Of a stretch of DNA of 64,000 nt, positions 40,247 through 51,121 are shown in pieces. How positions within the stretch are numbered: the stretch's first letter is position 1; the number at the start of each line of letters is the position of its first letter. The notes beneath the pieces were generated by a model. The model was not told the origin of the DNA and ran no database searches. It saw nothing but the letters and a program-made list of their open reading frames with translations. Origin of the DNA: Aequorivita sublithincola DSM 14238 (lineage in GTDB: Bacteria > Bacteroidota > Bacteroidia > Flavobacteriales > Flavobacteriaceae). Location: NCBI RefSeq assembly GCF_000265385.1, contig NC_018013.1, forward strand, positions 1 to 64,000, given 5' to 3'. Position numbers and translations under genes: made by a program.

Positions 40247-41508
40247 TGAATACAGATACGCTTCAAAAATACAGTTGTTTACTGCAAGAATACCTCAATG
40301 GCGAAGGGATGGCACTGGAATGGGCCATTTTTCTCAATGTGGTTTTAAACTGTATTGTTGTTTTTATTGGCGTTTATATCCTTGACGTTATTTTTAGAAA
40401 ATTTATTGTTGAAGCCTTCAAAGCATTCAGCGACAAGACAAAAAATACCTTTGATGATTATCTTGTGAAAAGTAATTTTCCAAGATTTTTTGCCCACATT
40501 TTGCCTTTGTTCATTATGTGGAAGTTGATTCCAATAATTTTTATTGAATCAGCTTTTATGACCGATCTTTTGCTGATAGTTGTGCAAGTTCTGTCGGTTA
40601 TACTTTCTATCTATATTTTCCGAAGTATTCTGCGGAGCACACGTAATTATCTTGAAGAAAGCGAAAGGTTTAAGGACAAGCCGATGGAAAGCTACGTGCA
40701 GGTAATGATGATTTTTGCTTGGGGAATCGGAATTTTTTGGATTATTCAGCTTCTTACGGGCTTTTCAATTGTTAGCCTTACTACTTTGGGAGCGGCTTCT
40801 GCCGTGATTCTTCTAATTTTTAAAGATACCATTCTTGGTTTTGTTGCGAGCATTCAGGTTTCTGTGAATGATATTGTTCGCATTGGCGACTGGATTACTT
40901 TCAGCAAATTTGGCGCTGATGGACACGTTACCGAAATAAACCTCGCGACTGTTCGCGTACAGAACTGGGATAATACCTTCACCACAATTCCCACCTATAG
41001 CTTGATTGCAGATTCGTTTCAAAACTGGCGTGGAATGCAGGAAAGCGATGGGCGAAGAATAAAACGTTCCATTTTTATAAAGCAATCTTCCATAAAATTT
41101 CTTTCTTCGGAAGACATTGTGAAGCTGAAAAAAATTGAACTGATAAAACCGTATTTAGAACATCGCCAAAAAGATGTGGATAAATTCAACCATAAAAACG
41201 AAGTTGATAAAGAACTATTGATAAATGGTAGAAATCAAACAAACCTCGGTGTTTTCCGTTATTATACTGATGCTTTTTTGAATGAAAATTCCGCAATCAA
41301 TAAAGACTTGTTTTTAATGGTGCGCCATTTAGCACCAACAGATAAAGGAATTCCGATTGAAATATTTTGTTTCAGCAAAGACAAACGCTGGGTAAATTAC
41401 GAACACATTCAAGCAGATATTTTTGACCATTTGCTGGCCTCCATCCCCTATTTCGACCTTGAAATTTTTGAATTGCCAACTGGCCAAGACTTTCGAGCCT
41501 TGTCTTAA
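40246..41508 (+). CDS. YbdG-type mechanosensitive channel (MscS family), third copy
   Basis: The protein has 420 residues and about five membrane helices, a larger layout than MscS. It is of the YbdG type: long TFDDYLVKSNFPRFFAHILP region, pore helix TTLGAASAVILLIFKDTILG (about 185-204), and RIGDWITFSKFGADGHVTEI in the beta domain. It has a long C-terminal domain with WRGMQESDGRRIKRS. It probably responds to osmotic stress. It is translationally coupled to the DUF3817 gene. Confidence 0.93.
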   Translation: MNTDTLQKYSCLLQEYLNGEGMALEWAIFLNVVLNCIVVFIGVYILDVIFRKFIVEAFKAFSDKTKNTFDDYLVKSNFPRFFAHILPLFIMWKLIPIIFIESAFMTDLLLIVVQVLSVILSIYIFRSILRSTRNYLEESERFKDKPMESYVQVMMIFAWGIGIFWIIQLLTGFSIVSLTTLGAASAVILLIFKDTILGFVASIQVSVNDIVRIGDWITFSKFGADGHVTEINLATVRVQNWDNTFTTIPTYSLIADSFQNWRGMQESDGRRIKRSIFIKQSSIKFLSSEDIVKLKKIELIKPYLEHRQKDVDKFNHKNEVDKELLINGRNQTNLGVFRYYTDAFLNENSAINKDLFLMVRHLAPTDKGIPIEIFCFSKDKRWVNYEHIQADIFDHLLASIPYFDLEIFELPTGQDFRALS

Positions 41509-41510
41509 AA

Positions 41511-41900
41511 CTATTTTCCCAAACGGTCTTTAACGTATTCAATTTCATTTTTTCCGTGCGGTGTTGGATTTCCATTGTCATCCAAGCTAACCATTGTAAT
41601 CCTGTCAATACTGATAATTACTTCCCGCGTCATTTTGTTGCGCACTTCGCAAGCTAGCGATAATGATGTTCTTCCGAAGTTTGTTACCTCAAGACCTATT
41701 TCAATAATATCACCTTTTTTTGCAGAGCTTCTAAAGTTTATTTCACTCATAAACTTTGTAACTGTGCGTGGGTTTTCAAGTTGAATGATTGAGTATAGTG
41801 CGGCTTCCTCATCAATCCATTCAAGCAATCTTCCGCCAAAAAGTGTTTCGTTTGGGTTTAAATCTTCGGGTTTTATCCATTTTCTTGTGTGAAAATTCAT
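41511..41900 (-). CDS. Acyl-CoA thioesterase (hot-dog fold, YciA type)
   Basis: The protein has 129 residues. It shows the acyl-CoA hydrolase pattern: NPNETLFGGRLLEWIDEEAA (about 14-33) with the catalytic Asp, and FRSSAKKGDIIEIGLEV. It would hydrolyse acyl-CoA in the cytosol. It is convergent with the YbdG-type gene and nearly touches it. Confidence 0.92.
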   Translation of the reverse strand: MNFHTRKWIKPEDLNPNETLFGGRLLEWIDEEAALYSIIQLENPRTVTKFMSEINFRSSAKKGDIIEIGLEVTNFGRTSLSLACEVRNKMTREVIISIDRITMVSLDDNGNPTPHGKNEIEYVKDRLGK

Positions 41901-42051
41901 AATAATTTCGAGTTTTGAGTAAAGATAATTCTTAAAATATGTTTCAAAAAATTAATACACCGTAACTTTTTATTATTCTGTTAGGCTTAGTAAACCTATT
42001 CCAACTCTCAAGATTAACGTATCTTTAAACCTGCGACCCGTTTAAAACGGT

Positions 42052-42059
42052 TATTTTTG
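42052..42059 (+). promoter_or_regulatory. -7 element of bshC
   Basis: TATTTTTG is an exact match. Its position rules out the TTG at 42061 as a start and supports the ATG at 42082. Confidence 0.6.
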
Positions 42060-42081
42060 TTTGAATTTTTCTAAAGAATCT

Positions 42082-43677
42082 ATGCCAACCCATTCCATTC
42101 CCTATCAAAACACAGGTTATTTCTCTAAGCTCATGTGTGATTATCTCGCAGAAGATGAGAACTTAAAACCGTTTTACAATCGCTTTCCAAACTTGGAGAA
42201 TTTCAAAAAGCAACTAGACGAAAAACAAAAGAATTTCACGGAAGAGAAACGACATTTGTTGGCAAAACGAATCATGTTTCAATATGGCGATAATTCTATC
42301 TCACAATCTACGCTGAGCAATATTGATTTGCTGAAAGAGCACACCACGTTTACAATAACAACGGGACATCAGCTCAATCTTTTTACTGGACCTTTGTACT
42401 TTTTATATAAAATATTCTCAACAATAAATCTATGCGAACAACTCAATAATAAGTACCATAAAAACCATTTTGTACCTATATACTGGATGGCTTCGGAAGA
42501 TCATGATTTTGAAGAAATAAATTATTTTAATCTCTTCGGAAAAAAAGTAAAATGGAACAGAAATACTTCTGGTGCCGTTGGCGAGCTTTCCACAGAAGGT
42601 TTGAAGGAAGTGAAAGAACAACTAAAAAAGGAATTCGGCGAAAGTGAAAACGCTAAAAAATTGATAGGTTATTTTAAGGATGCCTACACAAAGCACACCA
42701 ATCTTGCTGATGCAACACGCTTTTTGGCCAATTGTCTATTTTACCACCACGGTTTAGTGATTTTAGATGGAAATGATCCTGAACTAAAAAAATGTTTCAT
42801 TCCTTATGCCGAAAAGGAGTTAACTGAAAACCTAAGCTTCAAAAAAGTTTCTGAAACTACTGAAAAACTAACTAATTTGGGTTTTTCTGAACAAGTTCAC
42901 CCACGAGAAATCAATTTGTTTTACCTAAAAGAAAACCTTCGAGAACGTATCATTGAAAAAGATGAACGATTTTATATAAATGAAACCAACATTTCTTTTT
43001 CAAAAGAAGAAATTTTAAAAGAATTACACGAATATCCAGAGCGCTTATCACCAAATGCTTTGTTGAGACCACTCTATCAGGAAGAAATTTTACCCAATCT
43101 CTGTTACATTGGCGGCGGCGGCGAGTTGGCGTATTGGTTTCAGTTAAAGGATTATTTTGAAGCAGTTCAGATTCCTTTCCCAATACTTTTATTGCGAAAT
43201 TCCGCGCTTTTAGTTCCAAAGAATCTTTCAGAAAAACTTAAAAACTTAAACACCGGAATTGAAGAATTATTTCTTCCGCAGCACGAATTGATTACGAAAC
43301 ACACTTACAAAATCTCAAAACTTAAAATAGATTTTTCAAAACAGAAAGAGTTTCTAAAAAAGCAGTTTAAGGATTTATATCTTTTAGCTGAAAAGACCGA
43401 TGTTTCATTTCTTGGAGCCGTTGGTGCTCAAGAAAAAAAGCAATTAAATGGTTTAGAAAACCTTGAAAAACGATTGTTGAAAGCTCAAAAACGAAACCAT
43501 TCCGAAGAAATTGAGCGATTAAAAAATATTCAAAACCAACTATTTCCAAACCAAAGCTTGCAAGAACGACAGCTTAATTTTTCAGAATTCTATTTAGAAT
43601 TTGGAGAAGAATTGCTAGATGTTTTGAAAGAAAATTTGGATCCCTTGGATAGTAATTTTACTGTTTTGGAATTGTGA
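42082..43677 (+). CDS. bshC: Bacillithiol synthase BshC (putative cysteine ligase)
   Basis: BshC adds cysteine to GlcN-malate in the last step of bacillithiol synthesis. The protein has 531 residues, typical for the family. It begins MPTHSIPYQNTGYFSKLMCD. Core motifs include FTITTGHQLNLFTGPLYFLY (about 92-111), PIYWMASEDHDFEEIN (about 132-147) and LCYIGGGGELAYWFQLKDYF (about 337-356). A C-terminal coiled coil (about 410-500) follows. Its presence suggests bacillithiol is the cell's low-molecular-weight thiol. Confidence 0.96.
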   Translation: MPTHSIPYQNTGYFSKLMCDYLAEDENLKPFYNRFPNLENFKKQLDEKQKNFTEEKRHLLAKRIMFQYGDNSISQSTLSNIDLLKEHTTFTITTGHQLNLFTGPLYFLYKIFSTINLCEQLNNKYHKNHFVPIYWMASEDHDFEEINYFNLFGKKVKWNRNTSGAVGELSTEGLKEVKEQLKKEFGESENAKKLIGYFKDAYTKHTNLADATRFLANCLFYHHGLVILDGNDPELKKCFIPYAEKELTENLSFKKVSETTEKLTNLGFSEQVHPREINLFYLKENLRERIIEKDERFYINETNISFSKEEILKELHEYPERLSPNALLRPLYQEEILPNLCYIGGGGELAYWFQLKDYFEAVQIPFPILLLRNSALLVPKNLSEKLKNLNTGIEELFLPQHELITKHTYKISKLKIDFSKQKEFLKKQFKDLYLLAEKTDVSFLGAVGAQEKKQLNGLENLEKRLLKAQKRNHSEEIERLKNIQNQLFPNQSLQERQLNFSEFYLEFGEELLDVLKENLDPLDSNFTVLEL

Positions 43678-43693
43678 TTATTTTCTCGATTCC

Positions 43694-43726
43694 AAACCTA
43701 ACAGGTCTCTAAGACCTGTTAGGTTT
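43694..43726. terminator. 15-bp perfect hairpin after bshC
   Basis: AAACCTAACAGGTCT and its complement (43694-43708 and 43712-43726) have a 3-base loop and end in TTTT. It looks like both a terminator and a dispersed flavobacterial repeat. Confidence 0.75.
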
Positions 43727-43777
43727 TACAACCATTAAAATTCTAAACTTTCAATTTCTAATTCATAATTAAAAAAG

Positions 43778-43785
43778 TATTTTTG
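43778..43785 (+). promoter_or_regulatory. -7 element touching the guaA start
   Basis: TATTTTTG matches TANNTTTG exactly. It includes the alternative TTG start at 43783 and ends 4 bases before the ATG at 43789, pointing to a leaderless message. Confidence 0.55.
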
Positions 43786-43788
43786 CCT

Positions 43789-45318
43789 ATGCAAAACAAC
43801 GTCCTCATATTAGATTTTGGCTCGCAGTACACTCAACTTATCGCTAGACGCGTGCGGGAACTGAACATTTACTGCGAAATTCATCCATACCACCACATTC
43901 CAGAAAACTTGGATCCTTTTAAGGCAGTTATACTTTCCGGCAGTCCGTTTTCCGTTCGCGCGGAAGATGCACCGCATCCAGACCTTTCACAGATTAAAGG
44001 TCATAAACCACTTTTAGCAGTTTGTTATGGCGCGCAATATTTGGCGCACTTTAACGGCGGAAGCGTGGAACCTTCAAACATTCGTGAATACGGCAGGGCG
44101 AAACTTTCAATGATAAAATCTGGAGAGGAATTCTTTAAGGATATTCCCGAAAATACAAACGTTTGGATGAGTCATAGTGATACCATTGCGCAACTTCCCA
44201 AAAACGGAGTGCGTTTGGCGAGTACGGATGATGTGGTGAATGCTGCTTATAGAATTGATGGCGAAGAAACATACGCAATCCAATTCCACCCAGAAGTTTA
44301 CCATACAACTCACGGTGCGCAATTGCTTAAAAATTTCTTAGTAAACATCGCAGAGGTTCCACAAACATGGACGCCCGCAGCTTTTGTTGAAACTACCGTT
44401 GACAGTTTGAAAGAGCAAATTGGCGACGGCAAAGTTGTTCTTGGTTTAAGTGGCGGAGTAGATTCTACCGTAGCAGCAATTCTTTTAAACAAAGCCATCG
44501 GCAAAAATCTGTACTGCATCTTTGTTAATAACGGACTACTTCGTAAAGATGAATTTGATAGTGTACTTCACCAATATAAAGATATGGGACTTAACGTGAA
44601 AGGCGTTAACGCTTCTGAACGTTTTTTGAACGCATTGAAAGGTGAAAGCGACCCCGAAAGAAAACGCAAAGCCATTGGAAACGCTTTTATCGAAGTTTTT
44701 GATGATGAAGCGCATCAGTTAACTGGCGTGGATTGGCTAGGACAAGGAACTATTTATCCAGACGTTATTGAAAGCGTTTCGGTTAACGGACCTTCGGTAA
44801 CTATAAAAAGTCACCACAACGTAGGTGGTTTGCCAGATTTCATGAAACTCAAAATCGTGGAACCGCTGCGTATGCTTTTTAAAGATGAAGTGCGACGCGT
44901 TGGAAAAGAAATGGGCATTGATGCAGAGTTATTAGGCAGACATCCTTTTCCAGGACCTGGTTTGGCAATCCGTATTTTAGGCGATATTACGGCCGAAAAA
45001 GTTCGTATATTACAAGAGGTTGACGCTATCTTTATCAACGGTTTAAAAAAGTGGGACCTTTACGACAAAGTTTGGCAAGCCGGAGCAATTTTACTTCCAG
45101 TGAACAGCGTTGGCGTTATGGGCGACGAAAGAACTTATGAAAAAGTTGTGGCCTTAAGAGCCGTAGAATCCACAGACGGAATGACGGCAGATTGGGTAAA
45201 CCTTCCTTATGAATTTCTGCAAGAAGTGAGCAACCATATAATAAACCGCGTGAAAGGCGTTAATAGAGTAGTCTATGACATCAGCTCTAAACCGCCAGCC
45301 ACCATTGAGTGGGAATAA
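43789..45318 (+). CDS. guaA: GMP synthase (glutamine-hydrolysing)
   Basis: GuaA converts XMP to GMP. The protein has 509 residues. The glutaminase domain has its triad Cys79 (AVCYGAQ), His167 and Glu169 (FHPEV). The ATP pyrophosphatase domain has the P-loop SGGVDST (221-227). The dimerisation domain contains HHNVGGLP and ends with the family's [16 protein letters not shown]. The LysM-lipoprotein gene follows after 12 bases. Confidence 0.98.
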   Translation: MQNNVLILDFGSQYTQLIARRVRELNIYCEIHPYHHIPENLDPFKAVILSGSPFSVRAEDAPHPDLSQIKGHKPLLAVCYGAQYLAHFNGGSVEPSNIREYGRAKLSMIKSGEEFFKDIPENTNVWMSHSDTIAQLPKNGVRLASTDDVVNAAYRIDGEETYAIQFHPEVYHTTHGAQLLKNFLVNIAEVPQTWTPAAFVETTVDSLKEQIGDGKVVLGLSGGVDSTVAAILLNKAIGKNLYCIFVNNGLLRKDEFDSVLHQYKDMGLNVKGVNASERFLNALKGESDPERKRKAIGNAFIEVFDDEAHQLTGVDWLGQGTIYPDVIESVSVNGPSVTIKSHHNVGGLPDFMKLKIVEPLRMLFKDEVRRVGKEMGIDAELLGRHPFPGPGLAIRILGDITAEKVRILQEVDAIFINGLKKWDLYDKVWQAGAILLPVNSVGVMGDERTYEKVVALRAVESTDGMTADWVNLPYEFLQEVSNHIINRVKGVNRVVYDISSKPPATIEWE

Positions 45319-45330
45319 AAAAACAAGACT

Positions 45331-47253
45331 ATGTTTGACAAACTTAAAAAATCGATTATTCCTATGTTGAAATGTTTAATATACGTTTCGGTTACCCTAC
45401 TTTTTATGGTTAGTTGTGGTTCCGCAGCGCAACAACAATACAAAAGTCACGCTGTTCAAAAAGGTGAAACGGTCTACAGTATTGCAAAGCAATATAATAT
45501 TTCTGAAGAAACCATTTACAACCTGAATCCAGATTCTCGAAATGATTTGAAGGTAAACAGTGTGTTGATAATCCCTTCCAATAACGCTATTAGCTCTGGA
45601 ACAAACAAAAATAACTACCGCGATCACAAAGTTAAAAAGCAAGAAACCCTTTACGGAATTGCACAGCTTTACAATGTTAGTGTTGACGATATCAAAAAGT
45701 TAAATAAAGAATTGTATTCCCGTGGCCTTCGTAACGGAGAGCGATTGCTGATTCCTGCAGCTTCAGATAACACTAATAATACTGGAGGCACATTAGCCAG
45801 AACCCAAAAATATACTGTACAAGCTAAAGAAACTAAGTTCGGCATAGCCAGAAAATTTGGAATTTCAATTGCAGAATTAGAAAATCTAAACCCATATTTG
45901 GGCGAAAGTCTTAAAGTTGGAGCAACTATAATAGTTCCTAATAAATCTGTAATTGAAAATGCTGAAATTGACGATAACAACTTTCAATATTATGAAGTTA
46001 AACCCAAGGAAGGATTTTACAGATTGAAAGAAAAATTTGGTCTTTCTGAAGAAGAAATCATTGCCTTAAATCCTTATGCTAAAGACGGTTTGAAAGAAGG
46101 AATGGTTCTGAAATTGCCAAAAGAAGAAAGCACAATTTCAAAGGACGATATTTCAATAATTAATCTTGAAAAGAAGATTGAGTACAAAAATATGAAAACC
46201 GTTGCCTTGATGCTTCCTTTCCGTTTAATGCGAAGTGCGAGCGATTCTACAAACAACGATACTGATTTACTTAAAAAAGATCCAACCCTTCGCGTGGCTT
46301 TGGATTTTTACAGCGGCGCATTGATGGCTGCTGAATTTGCCAAAAACAAAGGAATTTCAGTTACCCTAAATGTTTACGACACTGAAAGAAGTGATAGCAA
46401 AGTTGCTTCAATAATTTCAAAAAGTGAATTCAAAAACGTGGATGCCGTGATTGGACCGCTGCTTCAAAAAAATGTTGAAAAAGCTTCAGAACTTTTGAAT
46501 GATGAAAAGATTCCAGTCTTTTCGCCATTGAGCAATCGAGATATGGCTATGAACGATAACTTTTTCCAAACGCTTCCCACAGATGCTGTGCTTCAAAAAA
46601 CGATGATTCGATACATAAAAGAAAACGCTTCAAACAAAAATATTATCATCATTTCAGACTCAAAAAGTGCCAGACAAAAAGACATGATTCTGGCAGCCAT
46701 TCCAACAGCAAAAACTGTTACTCCTAGAGGAAGCGGTTATATTCAAGCAAGTGACATTTCATCCATAGCTTCAGAAGGAGTGGAAAACTGGGTAATTCTT
46801 GAATCTGAAAACCCTGTTTTAGTAAGTAGTGCGGTAAATGTTTTGGCAGCAAGTTCGGCCAGTTATAAGTTGCGCTTGTTCACTTTAAACAAAAATGAAG
46901 CGTATGAATGGCACGAAGTTTCAAGCACACGCTTAGCAAAATTGAACTTCACCTTTCCATCTGTAAACCGAAACATTTCTGAGGATGATCGCGAACCATT
47001 TTTAATTAGCTATAAAAATAAATATGGTGTACTTCCTAACAGATACGCCATTCGCGGTTTTGATGTAACGTATGATGTATTGCTTCGTTTGGCTTCAGAA
47101 AAAGATATTTATGACGCAATTCTTCCCGAAAATGAAACGGTTTATATTGAAAATAAATTCAGATATGAACCTTCAAAAACAAGAGGGTATTCCAACGAAG
47201 CCGCTTATATTTTGAAATACAACAAGGACCTTAAATTTGAAGTAGTAGAATGA
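45331..47253 (+). CDS. LysM lipoprotein with a type-1 periplasmic-binding-like domain
   Basis: The protein has 640 residues. The signal ends in a lipobox (FMVSC, Cys29). Four LysM modules follow: HAVQKGETVYSIAKQYNI, HKVKKQETLYGIAQLYNV, YTVQAKETKFGIARKFGI and YEVKPKEGFYRLKEKFGL. The rest (about 290-640) resembles a type-1 periplasmic-binding or LppC-like fold, with VALMLPFR and DAVIGPLLQKNVEKASELL. It probably binds peptidoglycan at the outer membrane, perhaps helping cell-wall synthesis. The OsmC gene overlaps its stop by 4 bases. Confidence 0.88.
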   Translation: MFDKLKKSIIPMLKCLIYVSVTLLFMVSCGSAAQQQYKSHAVQKGETVYSIAKQYNISEETIYNLNPDSRNDLKVNSVLIIPSNNAISSGTNKNNYRDHKVKKQETLYGIAQLYNVSVDDIKKLNKELYSRGLRNGERLLIPAASDNTNNTGGTLARTQKYTVQAKETKFGIARKFGISIAELENLNPYLGESLKVGATIIVPNKSVIENAEIDDNNFQYYEVKPKEGFYRLKEKFGLSEEEIIALNPYAKDGLKEGMVLKLPKEESTISKDDISIINLEKKIEYKNMKTVALMLPFRLMRSASDSTNNDTDLLKKDPTLRVALDFYSGALMAAEFAKNKGISVTLNVYDTERSDSKVASIISKSEFKNVDAVIGPLLQKNVEKASELLNDEKIPVFSPLSNRDMAMNDNFFQTLPTDAVLQKTMIRYIKENASNKNIIIISDSKSARQKDMILAAIPTAKTVTPRGSGYIQASDISSIASEGVENWVILESENPVLVSSAVNVLAASSASYKLRLFTLNKNEAYEWHEVSSTRLAKLNFTFPSVNRNISEDDREPFLISYKNKYGVLPNRYAIRGFDVTYDVLLRLASEKDIYDAILPENETVYIENKFRYEPSKTRGYSNEAAYILKYNKDLKFEVVE

Positions 47254-47654
47254 GCACATCTAAAGTAACATACCTCGGAAACCTCCGCACAGAGAACGAA
47301 CACCTTAATTCTGGAAACAAATTTATAACCGATGCCCCAACCGACAACAATGGAAAAGGCGAAGCATTTTCACCCACAGACACAGTGGCAACGGGACTTG
47401 CGAACTGTATGATTACCGTTATGGGAATCAAAGCGCGGGACATGCAAGTGAATATGAACGGCACTACAGCGATGGTTACAAAAACTATGGCAGCGGATCC
47501 ACGCCGAATTTCAAAAATTGAAATAGTCCTAAATTTCCCTGCCGGAATAGATGATAAATCTAGAAAGATTCTTGAAAACACTGGTAGAACCTGTCCAGTA
47601 CTTTTCAGTCTGCATCCAGATATTGAAAAAGTAATTACATTTAATTGGGAGTGA
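47250..47654 (+). CDS. OsmC-family peroxiredoxin-like protein
   Basis: The protein has 134 residues. It has the two redox cysteines of OsmC/Ohr proteins: Cys53 (GLANCMITVMG) and Cys115 (GRTCPVLFSLHP). It would reduce organic hydroperoxides. ATGA overlap with the LysM-lipoprotein gene shows coupling, and guaA is likely the first gene of the operon. Confidence 0.93.
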   Translation: MSTSKVTYLGNLRTENEHLNSGNKFITDAPTDNNGKGEAFSPTDTVATGLANCMITVMGIKARDMQVNMNGTTAMVTKTMAADPRRISKIEIVLNFPAGIDDKSRKILENTGRTCPVLFSLHPDIEKVITFNWE

Positions 47655-47704
47655 AAATGTAGGCTCGCGATTTATCGCGTGCATTAAAATTAAAAAAATA
47701 ATTA

Positions 47705-47740
47705 GTGTATTCGTGGTAAAAACACCCACCACGAATACAC
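47705..47740. repeat. 13-bp inverted repeat with ATTCGTGG
   Basis: GTGTATTCGTGGT (47705-47717) is exactly complementary to 47728-47740, with a 10-base loop. It belongs with the ATTCGTG repeats at 3205 and 23083 and could end the guaA operon. Confidence 0.65.
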
Positions 47741-47791
47741 GAATTAAAAATATATAAGTTGGCAGTCAATGCCCTCAAAAAAAACTGGTAG

Positions 47792-47799
47792 TATTTTTG
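47792..47799 (+). promoter_or_regulatory. -7 element of the DUF922 gene
   Basis: TATTTTTG matches exactly, 14 bases before the ATG at 47813. It excludes the TTG at 47801 as the start. Confidence 0.55.
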
Positions 47800-47812
47800 A
47801 TTGTACTATATT

Positions 47813-48343
47813 ATGAAACTACTTTTCACCTTTATATTCTCTTTAATATTTTTTCCACAGAACATTTCAGAAAAAATAATTTGGAATGAAAACCAAAAAC
47901 TCAGTTGGGAAGATTTTCGCGGAAAACCCAATGCCAGCGCAAGTTTTGTAGCTACCACAAATTCTGGAATCAGCTTTCATTATTCTTACTCCACAAAAAA
48001 TGGGGTAACAGATGTAGAATATTCCGTTGAAAGTTTTTTTACTCCTGAAGGTTCTTGGTATATTCCCAATAGAGTGAATCCTCATATTTTAAAACACGAA
48101 CAAGCCCATTTTGATATTTCAGAATTACACGCCAGAATGCTTCGGAAGAATATTGCTGGTAAAAAATTTACTAAAAATGTGAAGCCGGTAATTGAAGCAA
48201 TCTATCAAAAAGTAGAGCAAAATAGACGTGCAATGCAAACCAAGTTTGATGCTGAAACCGACCATTCTCGAAACGAAGCCAAGGAAGCATTCTGGCAAAC
48301 ATACATCGCCCAACAACTCGCCGATTATGAATCTTGGAAGTAG
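47813..48343 (+). CDS. DUF922 exported putative zinc protease
   Basis: The protein has 176 residues. The N-terminal hydrophobic stretch (about 2-15) is a likely signal peptide. DUF922 features are the opening LSWEDFRGKPNASASFVA (about 30-47) and the zinc-protease-like HEQAH (95-99) in LKHEQAHFDISELHAR. Peptidase activity is predicted from the motif only. The next gene begins inside its last codons in another frame. Confidence 0.85.
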   Translation: MKLLFTFIFSLIFFPQNISEKIIWNENQKLSWEDFRGKPNASASFVATTNSGISFHYSYSTKNGVTDVEYSVESFFTPEGSWYIPNRVNPHILKHEQAHFDISELHARMLRKNIAGKKFTKNVKPVIEAIYQKVEQNRRAMQTKFDAETDHSRNEAKEAFWQTYIAQQLADYESWK

Positions 48344-48557
48344 CCCAGACCCAAACCACTTAATAGAATTGGCAAACTACAAAATGCCTTTCGGAAAATA
48401 CGAAGGTCGTTATTTAGCCAATATTCCTGAATATTATTTTGTATGGTTCAAACAAAAAGGTTTTCCAGAAGGTAAATTGGGCCGTATGATGGCCGAAATG
48501 TATGAACTGAAATTGAACGGACTTGAAGGATTGGTTCAGAAATTAATAAAGAAGTAG
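48327..48557 (+). CDS. DUF3820 family protein
   Basis: The protein has 76 residues starting MNLGSSPDPNHLIELANYKM. The family core reads MPFGKYEGRYLANIPEYYFV and FPEGKLGRMMAEMYELKLNG. An upstream in-frame start at 48228 would add 33 residues that overlap DUF922 and look non-native. The chosen start overlaps DUF922 by 17 bases. Function is unknown. Confidence 0.85.
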   Translation: MNLGSSPDPNHLIELANYKMPFGKYEGRYLANIPEYYFVWFKQKGFPEGKLGRMMAEMYELKLNGLEGLVQKLIKK

Positions 48558-48577
48558 TACTTCGACTTCGCTCAGTA
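48558..48577. repeat. CTTCGACTTCGCTCAGT repeat fragment
   Basis: This GC-richer word directly after the DUF3820 stop resembles half of a dispersed flavobacterial inverted repeat (TTCGACT...GCTCAG). I see no second copy in the window. Confidence 0.35.
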
Positions 48578-48640
48578 ACCTTAAATGTTTGCGGTTAACC
48601 AATATCATTCAAAGGTTATTTAACTTAAACTTGAATTCAA

Positions 48641-49285
48641 CTGAAAAAAATTCTCAGCTATATTTGGCCAACTACTAGACATTTCTCTTCTGAAATAAAT
48701 GGTACTTTGGAAGTGACCTACGTTAACGGTAAAAAAGTTTTAGACACCGAAAACGCAAACTATTCCTACGGTTCACTTCAAAAAATACTGGAAATTGGAC
48801 TCACAAAAGTCAATTTAAAGAATGTTGAAAACCTCTTGCTACTAGGAATGGGCGGAGGAAGCATAATTCATTCGCTTCGAAATACTTTTGAATACACAAA
48901 AAAAATAGTCGCTTTAGAAATTGATCCCGCAATCATAAAACTAGCAATGGAAGAATTTGGAATTTCCTCTTCAAAAAATCTTCAAATTATTGAAGGTGAT
49001 GCGTTTCAATTCGTGAAAACTTCCAACGAGAAATTTCAACTTATAATCATTGATCTCTTCATAGACACCAACGTCCCTCCTATCTTTTATGGAAAAGAAT
49101 TTTGTGAAAATACAGCAAGACTTCTTCAGAAAAACGGAGCTTTAATTTTCAATGTTGGAATAAATCTCAATGAAAAATCCAAAACTATTGAAACCTTAAC
49201 CTCCAATTTTGGAAAAGATTTTGAGTTCCGAATACTCCCAAAAGTGAACGGTACAAATACATTAATCGTTGGTCAAAAACTTTGA
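48641..49285 (+). CDS. SpeE-like methyltransferase-fold protein
   Basis: The fold is that of spermidine-synthase-like enzymes: NANYSYGSLQKILEIG, LLLLGMGGGSIIHSL (nucleotide-binding glycines), VALEIDPAIIKLA, and GDAFQFVKTSNEKFQLIIID. The frame is open upstream of the TTG at 48707 as KKILSYIWPTTRHFSSEING, which fits homologues of this type. I therefore extend it to a CTG at 48641, the first codon that gives LKKILSY. A TAAACTTG promoter-like element ends 8 bases before it. The start is not certain. Substrate unknown. Confidence 0.8.
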   Translation: MKKILSYIWPTTRHFSSEINGTLEVTYVNGKKVLDTENANYSYGSLQKILEIGLTKVNLKNVENLLLLGMGGGSIIHSLRNTFEYTKKIVALEIDPAIIKLAMEEFGISSSKNLQIIEGDAFQFVKTSNEKFQLIIIDLFIDTNVPPIFYGKEFCENTARLLQKNGALIFNVGINLNEKSKTIETLTSNFGKDFEFRILPKVNGTNTLIVGQKL

Positions 49286-49357
49286 AAAGAATAAATCATT
49301 TAAACTTCAATTAACTGTTAACAATTAACTAGTATCATTTCCCGCTTTCTGCAATAA

Positions 49358-51022
<1,665 letters not shown>

Positions 51023-51121
51023 GACAATTTGGCGTAAAGCAAAAAAAGGCGGGATTATTGACCTGCCAAACAAAATTAACGATAAACCACTTTTGAAATA
51101 GTTCAAAAGAAGCAATAAAAG

